DNA of 64,000 nucleotides, taken from contig NZ_PYBV01000001.1 in NCBI RefSeq assembly GCF_003205615.1, positions 4,864 to 68,863 of the forward strand, in the 5' to 3' direction. Both the position numbers and the translations under genes were made by a program. A model generated the notes under the pieces. That model ran no database searches, was not told where the DNA came from, and saw nothing but the letters and a program-made list of their open reading frames with translations. Position 1 is the first letter of the stretch; the number at the start of each line of letters is the position of its first letter. Positions 1-7,923 of the stretch are shown piece after piece. The DNA is from Micromonospora arborensis (GTDB lineage Bacteria > Actinomycetota > Actinomycetes > Mycobacteriales > Micromonosporaceae).

Positions 1-40
1 GGGTGGGGGGGGTGGGGGCGCGGGCTACCGCTGGGTAGGT
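1..40. repeat. G-run tract at window edge
   Basis: The window opens with three G-runs of three to eight bases separated by single T or C residues, just upstream of the GTG start at 62. Four or more G-runs in this spacing can form an intramolecular G-quadruplex. Only this edge is visible, so its full extent and any role in the hydrolase promoter are unknown. Confidence 0.4.
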
Positions 41-61
41 TGGCGGCGTAGCGTCGCGGTC

Positions 62-1054
62 GTGGAACCGGACGTGTTGGGACCGCCGTACGAGCGGCAG
101 ACGATCGACCTGGGCACCGACGACGAAGGGCCGGTCGTCGCGACCCTCGTCCGACGCCGGGCCGAGCGCCCCACCGGACGGGCCGTCCTCTACGTCCACG
201 GCTTCGTCGACTACTTCTTCCAGACCCACCTGGCCGACTTCTACGTCGAGCGGGGCTGGGATTTCTACGCACTCGACCTGCGCAAATATGGCCGCAGCCT
301 GCTCCCGGGCCAGACGCCGAACTTCTGCCGCGACATCAGTGACTACTTCCCCGAGCTGGACGCCGCCGCCGAGATCATTCGCTCCGACGACGGGCACGAC
401 ACCCTGCTGGCGATGGGCCACTCCACCGGCGGCCTGATCCTCTCGCTCTGGGCGGACGCCCGCGACCCCGGCACCATCGACGGCTTGGTGCTCAACAGCC
501 CATTCTTCGACCTCAACGCACCCTGGGCGGTGCGCCGGCCCCTCGCGGCCGCCGTGTCCCGGCTGGGCCGCAGGGCGCCGCACCGCATCCTGCCGATCGG
601 GCTGGGCACGGTGTACGGCGAGAGCCTGCACACCGACCACCGCGGCGAGTGGACCTATGACCTGGCGTGGAAGCCGCTGGCCGGGTTCCCGGTCCGGGCC
701 GGCTGGCTGAACGCGATCCGCACCGGTCAACGCCGGCTACGCGCTGGTCTGGACATCCGGGTGCCGGTGCTGCTGGCCTGCTCGACCCGTTCCTTTCGGG
801 GCACCAAGTGGCACGACAACGCGACTCTGGCGGACGCTGTGCTGGACGTCGAGCACATGGTCCGATACGCGCCCCGCCTCGGCCGCCACGTCACCCTGGC
901 CCGCTTCGACGGTGGGCTGCACGACCTCACACTCTCCGGTCCCGCCGTACGGAAGAAGGTCTTCGACGAGGTCGGCCGCTGGGCCGAGGCGTTCCTCGCC
1001 GCAGGTCCCACCGCCCCGGCCGACACGGCAGGCGCGACGACGCCCGGCGGCTGA
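62..1054 (+). CDS. Alpha/beta hydrolase (serine aminopeptidase S33 / lysophospholipase-like)
   Basis: A 330-residue cytoplasmic hydrolase with the alpha/beta fold of the Hydrolase_4 (S33) group. The oxyanion-hole strand turn HGF lies at residues 46-48, and the nucleophile elbow GHSTGG puts the catalytic Ser at 121. The expected C-terminal His lies in the GGLHDL segment near residue 290, so the triad looks complete. There is no signal peptide. The GTG at 62 is the only start that keeps the first beta strand. The tail after residue 310 is Ala/Thr-rich and probably disordered. The substrate (an acyl ester or lysolipid) cannot be read from sequence. Confidence 0.85.
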   Translation: MEPDVLGPPYERQTIDLGTDDEGPVVATLVRRRAERPTGRAVLYVHGFVDYFFQTHLADFYVERGWDFYALDLRKYGRSLLPGQTPNFCRDISDYFPELDAAAEIIRSDDGHDTLLAMGHSTGGLILSLWADARDPGTIDGLVLNSPFFDLNAPWAVRRPLAAAVSRLGRRAPHRILPIGLGTVYGESLHTDHRGEWTYDLAWKPLAGFPVRAGWLNAIRTGQRRLRAGLDIRVPVLLACSTRSFRGTKWHDNATLADAVLDVEHMVRYAPRLGRHVTLARFDGGLHDLTLSGPAVRKKVFDEVGRWAEAFLAAGPTAPADTAGATTPGG

Positions 1055-1107
1055 CCGCCGACCAGGCCGGCAGGCGTTCCGGGTCGGCAGGCGTTCCGGG
1101 TCGCGGC

Positions 1108-1857
1108 TCAGACGTCGCCGGGCGTCGCCGGAAGGACGGCTCGGATCCGGTCGAAAGTCGCCACCGGGTGACCGCCGACGCCGGGTAGCACCAGGCCCAG
1201 GCAGTACAGCGACACTTCCCCGGTGGTGTCCGCCTGGACGACGAAGACCGGGGCGCCGACGTACCCCGGTGGCAGCTCCGTCGTGATCCGCACGTCGTCC
1301 CCGTCCCGGACCACCCGCTCGATCGCCACCTCCAACGGGCGCGACCCGTCGTCGCGTACCCCATGGGCCAGCACGAAGGCGGAACCGGCGTCGGCGCCGA
1401 GGCGGGCGACCACCTCGGGCCCGGCGGCGATCTTCGCGGGCACCGGCTGGACGCGCCAGCGCCAGCCGCCGTCGCCGGCATACCGGTGTAGGCCGGCGGT
1501 CGGCAGCACCGCGACCCCGTCGCCCGGGAAGCGGGCCCACCCGGGCACGATCTCGGCTGCGGAGACGACGGCCGGCGCGACCCCGGCCGGCTCGGTGACG
1601 CTCGCCCGCAGACTCAGCTCACCACCCGCCGCGCCGACCAGGTCGGCCGCCGTCAGCAGCGACTCCCCCACCGGGTCGTCCCCGCCCTGGAAGAAGAACG
1701 CGGTACCGACGTCGTCCGATGACCGGTACGGCAGGATGGCGCGACCGACGATCTGGCACAGCTCGTAGGCGACGTCGTTCTCGGCGTCGGGATCCAGCAG
1801 CACCAGCCAAAGGTACGGTCCGTGGTCGGGCCGGTCCGTGGGAACCCAGATGCTCAT
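1108..1857 (-). CDS. Conserved hypothetical protein
   Basis: A 249-residue protein of unknown function. I chose the ATG at 1857 (MSIWVPTDRPDHGPYLWLVL) because the reading frame upstream is Arg/Pro-rich low-quality sequence. It has no signal peptide or membrane segment. It alternates short beta-like stretches with Gly/Pro turns and mentions no recognisable catalytic motif. It is convergent with the hydrolase at its left and its 5' end faces the tRNA-Arg gene. I see no family assignment; related proteins probably occur only in close actinomycetes. Confidence 0.6.
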   Translation of the reverse strand: MSIWVPTDRPDHGPYLWLVLLDPDAENDVAYELCQIVGRAILPYRSSDDVGTAFFFQGGDDPVGESLLTAADLVGAAGGELSLRASVTEPAGVAPAVVSAAEIVPGWARFPGDGVAVLPTAGLHRYAGDGGWRWRVQPVPAKIAAGPEVVARLGADAGSAFVLAHGVRDDGSRPLEVAIERVVRDGDDVRITTELPPGYVGAPVFVVQADTTGEVSLYCLGLVLPGVGGHPVATFDRIRAVLPATPGDV

Positions 1858-1963
1858 CGCGCGGTCGCCGTGAGACCCTGCTCGGCAACGTGGACGCGGG
1901 CACCCTTTTCGCCGCCGGGCAGTAGGACGGCGGTACCCTCTGGGCGCAACATGCACGCCACAC

Positions 1964-2036
1964 GCGCCCGTAGCTCAGCGGATAGAGCAGGGGACTTCTA
2001 ATCCCAAGGCCGCAGGTTCGAATCCTGCCGGGCGCG
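1964..2036 (+). tRNA. tRNA-Arg (anticodon TCT)
   Basis: A 73-nt cloverleaf. The acceptor stem GCGCCCG (1964-1970) pairs with CGGGCGC (2029-2035), with G2036 as discriminator. The D arm starts TAGCTCAGC, the anticodon loop CTTCTAA at 1995-2001 carries TCT (1997-1999), and the T arm holds GGTTCGAATCC. CCA is not encoded. The bases from 1994 to 2033 recur exactly at 5685-5724, so the gene is also an integration site. Confidence 0.95.
1994..2033 (+). repeat. Putative attachment site (left copy), inside tRNA-Arg
   Basis: These 40 bases run from the last base of the anticodon stem to the acceptor stem of the tRNA-Arg gene and are identical to 5685-5724. The match stops at both ends (position 1993 G versus A, 2034 G versus A). 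A tRNA 3' half repeated once nearby is what tyrosine integrases of actinomycete integrative elements leave as attL/attR. Confidence 0.8.
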
Positions 2037-2340
2037 CCTCAAGAGACCTACTTGACGTCAGCGACACCGACCAATGGATCGGACGCGGCATCAGCTCGAC
2101 GCGATAGGTTCATCCCGTGCTCCGATGACCCTGGAAGAGATCACAGCCGCGATCGGCGGAGCGGTCCACGACGCCGCCGATCACCGGGCGGGCAAGGAGC
2201 ATTCATCGGATTTGCGCTGGGAGCGCTGCGCCAGAGATGGCTTGGGAGAGGAATTCGACACCCCATCGCGGACATGTCACCAGGGAGCGCGTCGTGTCCC
2301 GCCAGCGGGACACGACGCGCTACGACCATGGCAGCGTGGG
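2037..2340. other. Intergenic DNA next to the left att copy, no convincing gene
   Basis: About 300 bases between the tRNA and the permease stop. A short plus-strand frame from an ATG at 2125 (MTLEEITAAIGGAVHDAADH) has coding-like composition for some 45 residues, but it then degrades into shadow sequence. It may be a fragment of an element gene. The terminator at 2286-2321 is the only clear signal. Confidence 0.4.
2286..2321 (-). terminator. Stem-loop terminator after the FtsX permease
   Basis: A perfect 16-bp inverted repeat (2286-2301 with 2306-2321) has a 4-base loop, and lies 20 bases past the permease stop on the minus strand. The stem is GC-rich with no long T run, as is common for actinobacterial terminators. 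Because it is symmetric it may also stop transcripts coming from the tRNA side. Confidence 0.7.
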
Positions 2341-4902
2341 CTACTCCCGAGCCAGCATCAGGGTGATCGGCGAACGTCCCACCCGCCGGGCCGGCAGCGC
2401 CGTGGCGAGCAGGCCGACAACCAGCGCCATGACGGCGAACAAGGCGATCTGCGCCGCGGGGAACGACAGGACAGCCGTGAGACTCCAATTCATCGCCGCA
2501 GCCACCGCCCAGCCGAGGCCGACCCCGAGCACGATACCGGCGGCCGCGCCGAGTGTCACCACGAAGAAGCCCTCCGCCATCAAGGTACGGCTCAGCTGCC
2601 GCCTGGTCAGCCCGAGAGCCCGCAACAAGCCGGACTCCCGTGTCCGCTCGACGATCGACAGCGACAGCGTGTTGGCCACGCTGAAGAAGGCGATCAGCAC
2701 CGACAGCCCCAGTAGCGAGAGCAGCAGGCCGCGCAACGTCGACATCGCCTCAGTCCACTGCTTGATGCTCTGGGCACTGCTCACCGGAGTGATCGCGGGT
2801 TGCCCGGCGACCACGTCGGTGACGGCACGACGAAGCGCCGCGTCGGTGGCACCCGATGCCTGGGTCACGTAGACCGCCGATACCGGTAGCCCCGGTGCGA
2901 CGCGGGTCAGGTCGTTACCCGAGACGGCGAACGGACCGAGTGGCGACATGGCGTCCAGGAGTGCCGCCACGCTGAGAGTGAGTTCGGTGCCGTTCGCAGA
3001 TCTGGCGGTGAGCCGATCGCCCACCTCGACCCGCAGCTGACGCGCCAGCTTCGCTTCGAGAGCCACCTTGCCGGGACCAAAGCCGCGCAACGAACCCTCT
3101 GCCACAGCGGTCGGGGCCGCACGAGCGACCGTGTCGTCCACACCCTTCATCCGGATCGCCCGCCCGTTCACGATGACCTCGGTCGCCGAGCTGGGGCCGC
3201 GAGCGCCCACCACGGCGCCGACCTCCGGCCGGCCCTGCAGGGCAGCCATCACGTCCGTGCTGGCCATGGGGGTCGCGGAGTCCACCCGCAGCGTGTAGGC
3301 GAACGGGAAGTTCTGAGCAAAATCCTCCTCGATGGAGCGTGTCGCGGCCGCCGCGATCGTGCTGACCACGGTGACAAGGGTCAGGCCGATGCAGAGCGCC
3401 GCCGCTGTCGTGGCGGTCCGCTCCGGATTGCGGCGGGCGTTCTCCCCGGCGAGCCGTCCCGGGTGCCCGAGGATCCGCCCGAGGATGCGGCCGGCCGCGG
3501 ACCCCAGTCGCGGGATGGCCAGCGGCGCAAAGATCAGCACCGCCGTGATCAGCGCCAGCGCGCCGACCACCACCGCGGCGATCGGGAGACGACCGGGCTG
3601 GGCGAGGGTGCGGGCGGCGACGACCCCGCCGACGACCAGCACGGCGGCGAGCGCCGCCAGCACGGTCGCCGTGCGGAGGCGGCGACCGGCAGAGCGCACC
3701 GGCGGCGGCGCCGCGTCCCGCAGGGCCTCCACCGGTCGGATGCGCGAGGCCTTCAGGGTCGGGCCCACGGCCGCCAGCATCGCGACCACCGGACCCAGAA
3801 CGAACGCGACCAGCGCCGTACGAGGCTCAAGGAGCGGCGTGGCACCTCCGACGTCGATGCCCTCGCCCGAGCCGAAGACCCGCAACAGCACCCGCGCCGC
3901 GCCCAGGCCGAGCACCAGGCCGACCACCGAGGCGAGGAACCCGAGTAGCGCGGACTCTCCCAGTGCCCCCACGCGGACCTGCCGCCGGGTCGCCCCGACG
4001 CACCGCAGCAACGCCGTCTCCCGCAGACGTTGCGCGAGCAGGACGGAGAAGGTGTTGTAGGCCACGACCCCAGCGACGATCGTCGTGATGCCAGCGAACA
4101 CCAGCAGGGCGTTGCTGAACCCGTCGAGGTCACGGGCAGCGTCGCGGGCTTCCTGTGCCCGAACAGCCGCGCCGGTACGGACGGCGTACCGGTCACCCAG
4201 TTGAGCGACCAGGCGGTCTCGCAGCGCCTCCTGCGACAGCCCTGAGGCTGCCACGGTCTCGATCCGGCCGAACGCGGTCGCCCTCAACAGTTGGACGGCC
4301 ACCGCGTCCGTGGTGCCGACCACCACGCCGTCACCGAGGTCGTCCCGGCGGGTGTCCACGTCCATCAGACCGGTCACGGTGTACGGCTGCGGCCGGGCGT
4401 CGGAGCCGGCCGTGAGCAGCAATTGATCACCGATTCCGATCCGCTGCTCACTGGCGGTGTCGCGATCGATTGCGATGTCGGTGGGACCGGCCGGGGCCTG
4501 CCCCCGCACGAACCTGACGTCCCACAGTTGGGACTCGTCGGCGATCCCGATCAGTTGGGTACGGCTGGGCGCGGCTGCCAGCGTCCGGCCGTCCGGTCGG
4601 GCGGCCTTCACCGGCCCCCAGACCTGACCGTGCGCCGCGGCCACTCCGTCTACCGTGGCCACCTCGTCGAGCAGCGCCGCCGGCACGGTCCGGGCACTAC
4701 CCGCCACGTCCTGCGGCTGACGTTCCACCACCACGTCGAGTGTGGCTGAGGTCCGGGTGAGTTGGTCCAACAGTGCCGCGCGCATGGTGTCGGTCACCAT
4801 GAGCGTGCCGGCCACGAAGGCGACGCCGAGCGCGACGGCGAGCCCGGGAAGCAACAGCCGCGATGCCCGATGCACGACATTAGCCCAGGCCAGCTTCATC
4901 AT
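2341..4902 (-). CDS. ABC transporter permease, double FtsX domain (MacB-type)
   Basis: An 853-residue integral membrane protein. It has an N-terminal TM helix (LLLPGLAVALGVAFVAGTLM), a periplasmic MacB-type core, a first FtsX domain of three or more helices around residues 270-390, a middle membrane pair, a second extracytoplasmic domain and a second FtsX domain at the C terminus. This layout is typical of actinobacterial lipid or antimicrobial-peptide exporters. The start is ATG 4902 (or 4899), overlapping the stop of the upstream ATPase remnant as ATGATGA, so the two are translationally coupled. The partner ATPase is internally deleted, so the permease is probably non-functional unless it is served in trans. 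It lies inside the putative integrated element. Confidence 0.85.
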   Translation of the reverse strand: MMKLAWANVVHRASRLLLPGLAVALGVAFVAGTLMVTDTMRAALLDQLTRTSATLDVVVERQPQDVAGSARTVPAALLDEVATVDGVAAAHGQVWGPVKAARPDGRTLAAAPSRTQLIGIADESQLWDVRFVRGQAPAGPTDIAIDRDTASEQRIGIGDQLLLTAGSDARPQPYTVTGLMDVDTRRDDLGDGVVVGTTDAVAVQLLRATAFGRIETVAASGLSQEALRDRLVAQLGDRYAVRTGAAVRAQEARDAARDLDGFSNALLVFAGITTIVAGVVAYNTFSVLLAQRLRETALLRCVGATRRQVRVGALGESALLGFLASVVGLVLGLGAARVLLRVFGSGEGIDVGGATPLLEPRTALVAFVLGPVVAMLAAVGPTLKASRIRPVEALRDAAPPPVRSAGRRLRTATVLAALAAVLVVGGVVAARTLAQPGRLPIAAVVVGALALITAVLIFAPLAIPRLGSAAGRILGRILGHPGRLAGENARRNPERTATTAAALCIGLTLVTVVSTIAAAATRSIEEDFAQNFPFAYTLRVDSATPMASTDVMAALQGRPEVGAVVGARGPSSATEVIVNGRAIRMKGVDDTVARAAPTAVAEGSLRGFGPGKVALEAKLARQLRVEVGDRLTARSANGTELTLSVAALLDAMSPLGPFAVSGNDLTRVAPGLPVSAVYVTQASGATDAALRRAVTDVVAGQPAITPVSSAQSIKQWTEAMSTLRGLLLSLLGLSVLIAFFSVANTLSLSIVERTRESGLLRALGLTRRQLSRTLMAEGFFVVTLGAAAGIVLGVGLGWAVAAAMNWSLTAVLSFPAAQIALFAVMALVVGLLATALPARRVGRSPITLMLARE

Positions 4903-5120
4903 CGGCCCTGCTCCAGCTTCTTCAAACCGTCCAGGACCAGGTCGGCGGTGGGTTCCATGAGTTCGCTGACGACGGTGCCGTCGACCAGGAAGAGCACCCG
5001 GTCGGCGCCGGAAGGGACGGTGACATTTACTCCCTTCAAGGCATCTATCGCAGACTCGCCGGCACCGAATCGTTTGCGCATAGCGGCTCCGGCCAGAGCG
5101 GGAGGGACGACGGTCTGCAC
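4899..5120 (-). pseudogene. Internally deleted ABC ATPase (MacB/LolD-type), 73-codon remnant
   Basis: The first about 35 residues (FGAGESAIDALKGVNVTVPSG) match the N terminus of a MacB/LolD ATP-binding subunit up to the residue before Walker A. The next residue already belongs to the C-terminal end (DRVLFLVDGTVV and the LDGLKKLE tail). Roughly 150 residues carrying Walker A, Q-loop, signature, Walker B and H-loop are missing, and the frame is kept. A normal family member has about 230-260 residues. The GTG start at 5120 keeps a strong AGGAGG site, and the TGA still overlaps the permease ATG. It cannot bind ATP. Confidence 0.8.
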
Positions 5121-5138
5121 TGGCTCCTCCTGGAAAGT

Positions 5139-5441
5139 TCACGTCACCGATTTCGGCCACACTTTATACCGACCCAAACCGTGTAATAGCGGTGTCGGAT
5201 CCGCATCTTCCGTCGTCACGGCCTCCACCGCGCCGACAACGATGGTGTGATCACCGACCATATCCATCCGCACCACCCGGCACTCGCTGACCGCGTGGGC
5301 GGCGTCCACCAGGAACGGAAGCTGTCGCAGGGCGGTCGTACGCCACCTCGTTCCGGCGAATCGATCCGGGCAGTGACTGGCGAACAGATCCGTCGCGGCA
5401 CGGCCATGCTCACTTAAGAACCCGCCAACCGTAGCCCTGGG
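5139..5441 (-). pseudogene. Truncated flavin reductase (FMN-binding) C-terminal fragment
   Basis: The minus strand is open for 100 codons ending at TGA 5139-5141. It reads GGFLSEHGRAATDLFASHC, a C-R-V segment, then GDHTIVVGAVEAV and LLHGLGRYKVW. This is the C-terminal half of the HpaC/DIM6-type flavin reductase domain; full proteins are about 160-170 residues. An in-frame TGA at 5442-5444 cuts off the N terminus and no start codon is available. It sits directly upstream of the ATPase remnant on the same strand and is probably another casualty of the decaying element. Confidence 0.7.
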
Positions 5442-5444
5442 TCA

Positions 5445-5611
5445 ACTCCATCTCGAAGTCGTCTGGCCGACGGAGGCCGCCCCTTGTGCACCTCCGAACT
5501 TCGAAGCCGCTGAGCCCTCCGGAGCCTCACGCGACCCATGGGGAAGGGTGAGCCCGCCGTGAGCCCGGACGGCCACAGATCAACCGCCACAGACCAACAC
5601 TGACCGGCACG
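5445..5611. other. Non-coding remnant DNA
   Basis: No supported gene. A minus-strand frame without a start codon (reading FEMELTQGYGWR before a stop near 5411) has protein-like composition. It may be the end of yet another broken gene, but I cannot name it. Confidence 0.3.
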
Positions 5612-5649
5612 CCTAGGGGTGTCTACCTGGCCAGATAGACACCCCTAGG
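5612..5649. repeat. 14-bp perfect inverted repeat beside the right att copy
   Basis: CCTAGGGGTGTCTA at 5612-5625 pairs perfectly with TAGACACCCCTAGG at 5636-5649. The 10-base spacer is itself the palindrome CTGGCCAG plus flanks. It ends 35 bases before the right att repeat. There is no T run, so besides a terminator it could be a protein-binding site, for example for recombinase or excisionase. This is inference from position only. Confidence 0.6.
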
Positions 5650-5684
5650 GACTGCTGGTTACTCAGAAACACGATCGGGATTCA

Positions 5685-5724
5685 ACTTCTAATCCCAAGG
5701 CCGCAGGTTCGAATCCTGCCGGGC
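5685..5724 (+). repeat. Putative attachment site (right copy), tRNA-Arg 3' fragment
   Basis: An exact 40-base copy of 1994-2033 of the tRNA-Arg gene. The acceptor side then diverges (GGGCACAC instead of GGGCGCGC) and the 5' half of the tRNA is absent, so this is not a functional tRNA. It marks the far boundary of the 3.69-kb insert. Confidence 0.8.
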
Positions 5725-5846
5725 ACACAGGTACTTCCTCAATGTCTCCCGGACCCTGCTACAGCGGTCGTCGGAGCCCCGGTGGCGCAGGGATCCGTGC
5801 TAGGCGGCAGGTGGATGGGCGTGACCGGGCAGCTGGGTGATCGTAA

Positions 5847-6221
5847 TTACGCCAGCGCTGCGATCAGCGCAATCAGCGGTGCGGTGCCTTGGATCAGGGC
5901 GCCGCGCGCCATCCGACGGTCGGCCAGCAGCAGTACACCGGCGGCGGCAAGCATGCATGCGCAGCTGAACAGCACCAGCGTGCGGCCGACGACCTGATTG
6001 CCAGCATTGACGGAGACCACGCCGCCAATGGCGCCGACAGCGAGGAACAGGTTGTACCAACCCTGGTTGAACGCCCACAGCCGTACGGCGTCCACATCGG
6101 CAGTTCGTGTCAGGAACCGCTGGTGGACCTTGGGTCGGCGAAACAGTACCGACTCCATTCCGAAGATGAAGACGTGGATGAGTCCGGCCAGTACAGCAAA
6201 TACCTGTGCGATCGCGTTCAT
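5847..6221 (-). CDS. DUF1304 family membrane protein
   Basis: A 124-residue protein starting MNAIAQVFAVLAGLIHVFIFGMESVLF. It has four predicted TM helices (about residues 4-24, 50-70, 76-96 and 102-122). The motif pair GLIHVFIFGMES and AFNQGWYNLFLAVGA is typical of the small DUF1304 family. Function is unknown. I took ATG 6221 because family members begin at this point; the frame upstream to 6629 is shadow sequence. It stands alone just outside the right att repeat. Confidence 0.85.
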   Translation of the reverse strand: MNAIAQVFAVLAGLIHVFIFGMESVLFRRPKVHQRFLTRTADVDAVRLWAFNQGWYNLFLAVGAIGGVVSVNAGNQVVGRTLVLFSCACMLAAAGVLLLADRRMARGALIQGTAPLIALIAALA

Positions 6222-6470
6222 GTACGCAGTATGAGGTCTCCTCGTGGCCCTCCGTGACGTGGGGTAAGTGCTTCTTGATCGCACTGCGATGCCAGGACCG
6301 GTGCAGGCCGCCGCCCTCTGCCCGGAGGCCATTCGTACCGCCAAGTCAGCCACAGAGCTGCTTCGCAGCCTCGTCCACGGCGGCCCGCTCGACCTCTGGC
6401 AGAACGTGGGCGTAGTGCGGGCTCGTCGCCGCCTGGCTGGGCTGGGCCGGGCTGACGGCACCGGATTCCG

Positions 6471-7004
6471 ATGAGGGTGCCGCCGGTCAAGGTCCGCGTG
6501 CAGTCCGGACGCCCCTGCGGCTACGTGCACGTCTTCCTGACTGGCAACCTTGCCGACCCGACTCACCCGCGCTGGTGCGACCGGGACGACTGCCAGCGCA
6601 GGGGTCAGCACCGCTCCCAAGCTAGCCACCTAGACACCAACAGGCCGGAGGCGTACGTCGTTGACGTGAGCTTGGTGCAAGCCCTACACCCTGCCGCTGG
6701 GCCGATGGTGAATCTGACCAGCATGGAGGGTAACGCCGCGACCTGCCTGGTCCTGTCGCTCAGACAGACGAGGGTGTTGCGGTACCGGCTGGCCAACCTG
6801 CTCGACGCGGCCATGCCGGCCCGCAACAACGGTGGTCGTAGCCCCTACCTACACGGCATTCGAAGCCGCCCACCTTGCCTTGGCGTTACCTCAGCAGCCT
6901 GTGCAGGCTGGTTGCGACCACAAGCCCCGTCAGCACGAGGGCGACGACACCCGCAGCAGCACCCGCAGCAACGCCAGCCTGGGCGGCTACGGTCAGGAAG
7001 CTGA
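6471..7004 (+). CDS. Hypothetical protein with a CDRDDC motif; C terminus doubtful
   Basis: The frame gives 177 residues. Residues about 10-115 look genuine: a WCDRDDCQRRGQHRS segment resembles small Cys/His-containing proteins common on actinomycete mobile elements, followed by a beta-rich part and a LRYRLANLLDAA helix. After about residue 118 the sequence turns into Arg/Gln/Pro-rich text and overlaps the minus-strand gene at 6886-7122. The true end may therefore be lost, or the stop mutated. The function is unknown. GTG 6498 is an alternative start. Confidence 0.45.
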   Translation: MRVPPVKVRVQSGRPCGYVHVFLTGNLADPTHPRWCDRDDCQRRGQHRSQASHLDTNRPEAYVVDVSLVQALHPAAGPMVNLTSMEGNAATCLVLSLRQTRVLRYRLANLLDAAMPARNNGGRSPYLHGIRSRPPCLGVTSAACAGWLRPQAPSARGRRHPQQHPQQRQPGRLRSGS

Positions 7005-7122
7005 CGCAACCAGACAGCAGGCCGACAACCAGCGATATCGCAAGAATTACCAGGTCGCGAACGGTGAGAAGGGCCGCTCGACCCTCATCGTCGCCGGGGG
7101 GTGTAATGGAAGTATCGGACAC
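6886..7122 (-). CDS. Small two-helix membrane protein
   Basis: A 78-residue protein starting at GTG 7122 (TSITPPGDDEGRAALLTVRD), with GGAG five bases upstream. It has a short acidic cytoplasmic N terminus, then two hydrophobic helices (about residues 22-42 and 46-70) joined by an Ala/Gly turn, and ends LHRLLR. Small proteins of this shape are frequent on integrative elements of actinomycetes (some are Spd-like transfer accessory proteins), but no motif fixes that here. It overlaps the doubtful tail of the plus-strand gene. Confidence 0.5.
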   Translation of the reverse strand: MSDTSITPPGDDEGRAALLTVRDLVILAISLVVGLLSGCVSFLTVAAQAGVAAGAAAGVVALVLTGLVVATSLHRLLR

Positions 7123-7549
7123 GGTTGCTCCAGATGACGCGCTGATCTGCCTCGGACAGGAAGACCCCGCCTGCTGCAGCCCTCCGCGGTTACCGCCGCA
7201 GTGAGGACCCAGGCGGGATCTCAATGTGAAAACGAGGGCATCTCTGGATGCGTAGCGGATTTTTTGATCACAGTTCGGCTAAGCCGGCCCTTAACCGACC
7301 TTCAGCCCGAACCCGTTGCTTCTGCAACTTCCACGTCGTTGAACGTGCATAGAGGAGCGACGCTCGACAGCCTGGTCGCCGCCTCGGGCAGGAACGACCC
7401 CTTGTTACCGCAAGGGGTCGTTTGCATAAAGGCAGCTAACGATGCGCCTCAGGGTGGACGCTCCGGCGACTGCTCGACGAGAAGGCCTCGCCCTGCATCG
7501 ACATGGTGGCCGCTGTCCAATGCTTCACGGCGAGGCCCGGAGGGTGTAC
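7123..7549. other. Intergenic stretch, one terminator-like hairpin
   Basis: About 430 bases between the small membrane protein start and the MerR-like gene stop. No frame is convincing. The stretch around 7258-7270 has a run of six T and lower GC than the surroundings. The only defined structure is the hairpin at 7393-7423. Confidence 0.4.
7393..7423. terminator. Perfect 12-bp hairpin followed by TTT
   Basis: AACGACCCCTTG (7393-7404) pairs with CAAGGGGTCGTT (7411-7422) around a six-base loop, with T bases on the exit side and A bases on the entry side. It can act in both directions. On the minus strand it would end transcripts from the MerR-like gene at 7550. Confidence 0.7.
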
Positions 7550-7852
7550 TCAGCCCTGTTGGTGGCTCTCGTTGCGTCGGAGGGCCTCTGCGAGTTGGTC
7601 CTCAAGAATGATGATCCGGCAGGCCGCTGCCATGTCGGTGCCCTGGTCGCACATCTCCCGGGCTCGCGCGGCAAGGCGTAGCTGATAGCGGGAGTAGCGG
7701 CGGTGCCCGCCACCGGAGCGCTGCGGGTCGATCAGCTTCGCGTCGCCGAGCCGGCGCAGAAAGTCCTGCGAGCAGCCGAGGATCTCGGCGGCGCGGCCCA
7801 TCGTGTAGGCGGGGTAGTCCTCGTCGTCGAGCATGTCGCCGGATTGGGTCAT
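7550..7852 (-). CDS. MerR-like helix-turn-helix regulator
   Basis: A 100-residue DNA-binding protein. Its helix-turn-helix reads YTMGRAAEILGCSQDFLRRL at about residues 16-35, followed by the MerR wing GGGHRRYSRYQLRL. A C-terminal helix (AACRIIILEDQLAEALRR) gives dimerisation. There are no effector domain and no Cys residues for metal sensing, so it is a minimal regulator or excisionase-like factor. ATG 7852 has a GGAGG six bases upstream and fits the family. It is possibly part of the accessory cluster next to the att site. Confidence 0.75.
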   Translation of the reverse strand: MTQSGDMLDDEDYPAYTMGRAAEILGCSQDFLRRLGDAKLIDPQRSGGGHRRYSRYQLRLAARAREMCDQGTDMAAACRIIILEDQLAEALRRNESHQQG

Positions 7853-7868
7853 CGAACCTCCATCACGA

Positions 7869-7898
7869 GGGCCCCGGTGCTCGAAAGCACCGGGGCCC
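7869..7898. terminator. 13-bp perfect stem-loop
   Basis: GGGCCCCGGTGCT (7869-7881) pairs with AGCACCGGGGCCC (7886-7898) with a CGAA tetraloop. It lies between the stop of the unknown minus-strand frame at 7924 and the start of the MerR-like gene, so it probably terminates the former. Confidence 0.6.
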
Positions 7899-7923
7899 AA
7901 GGGTTGTGGGTCAGGAACACCAT

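Noticed and set aside
2341..5160. N-terminal 85-residue extension of the FtsX permease
   Set aside because: It is Arg/Gly-rich shadow of the ATPase remnant in another frame; the permease start is ATG 4902 or 4899.
5685..5724. A second tRNA-Arg gene
   Set aside because: Only the 3' half is present; the acceptor 5' strand and D arm are missing.
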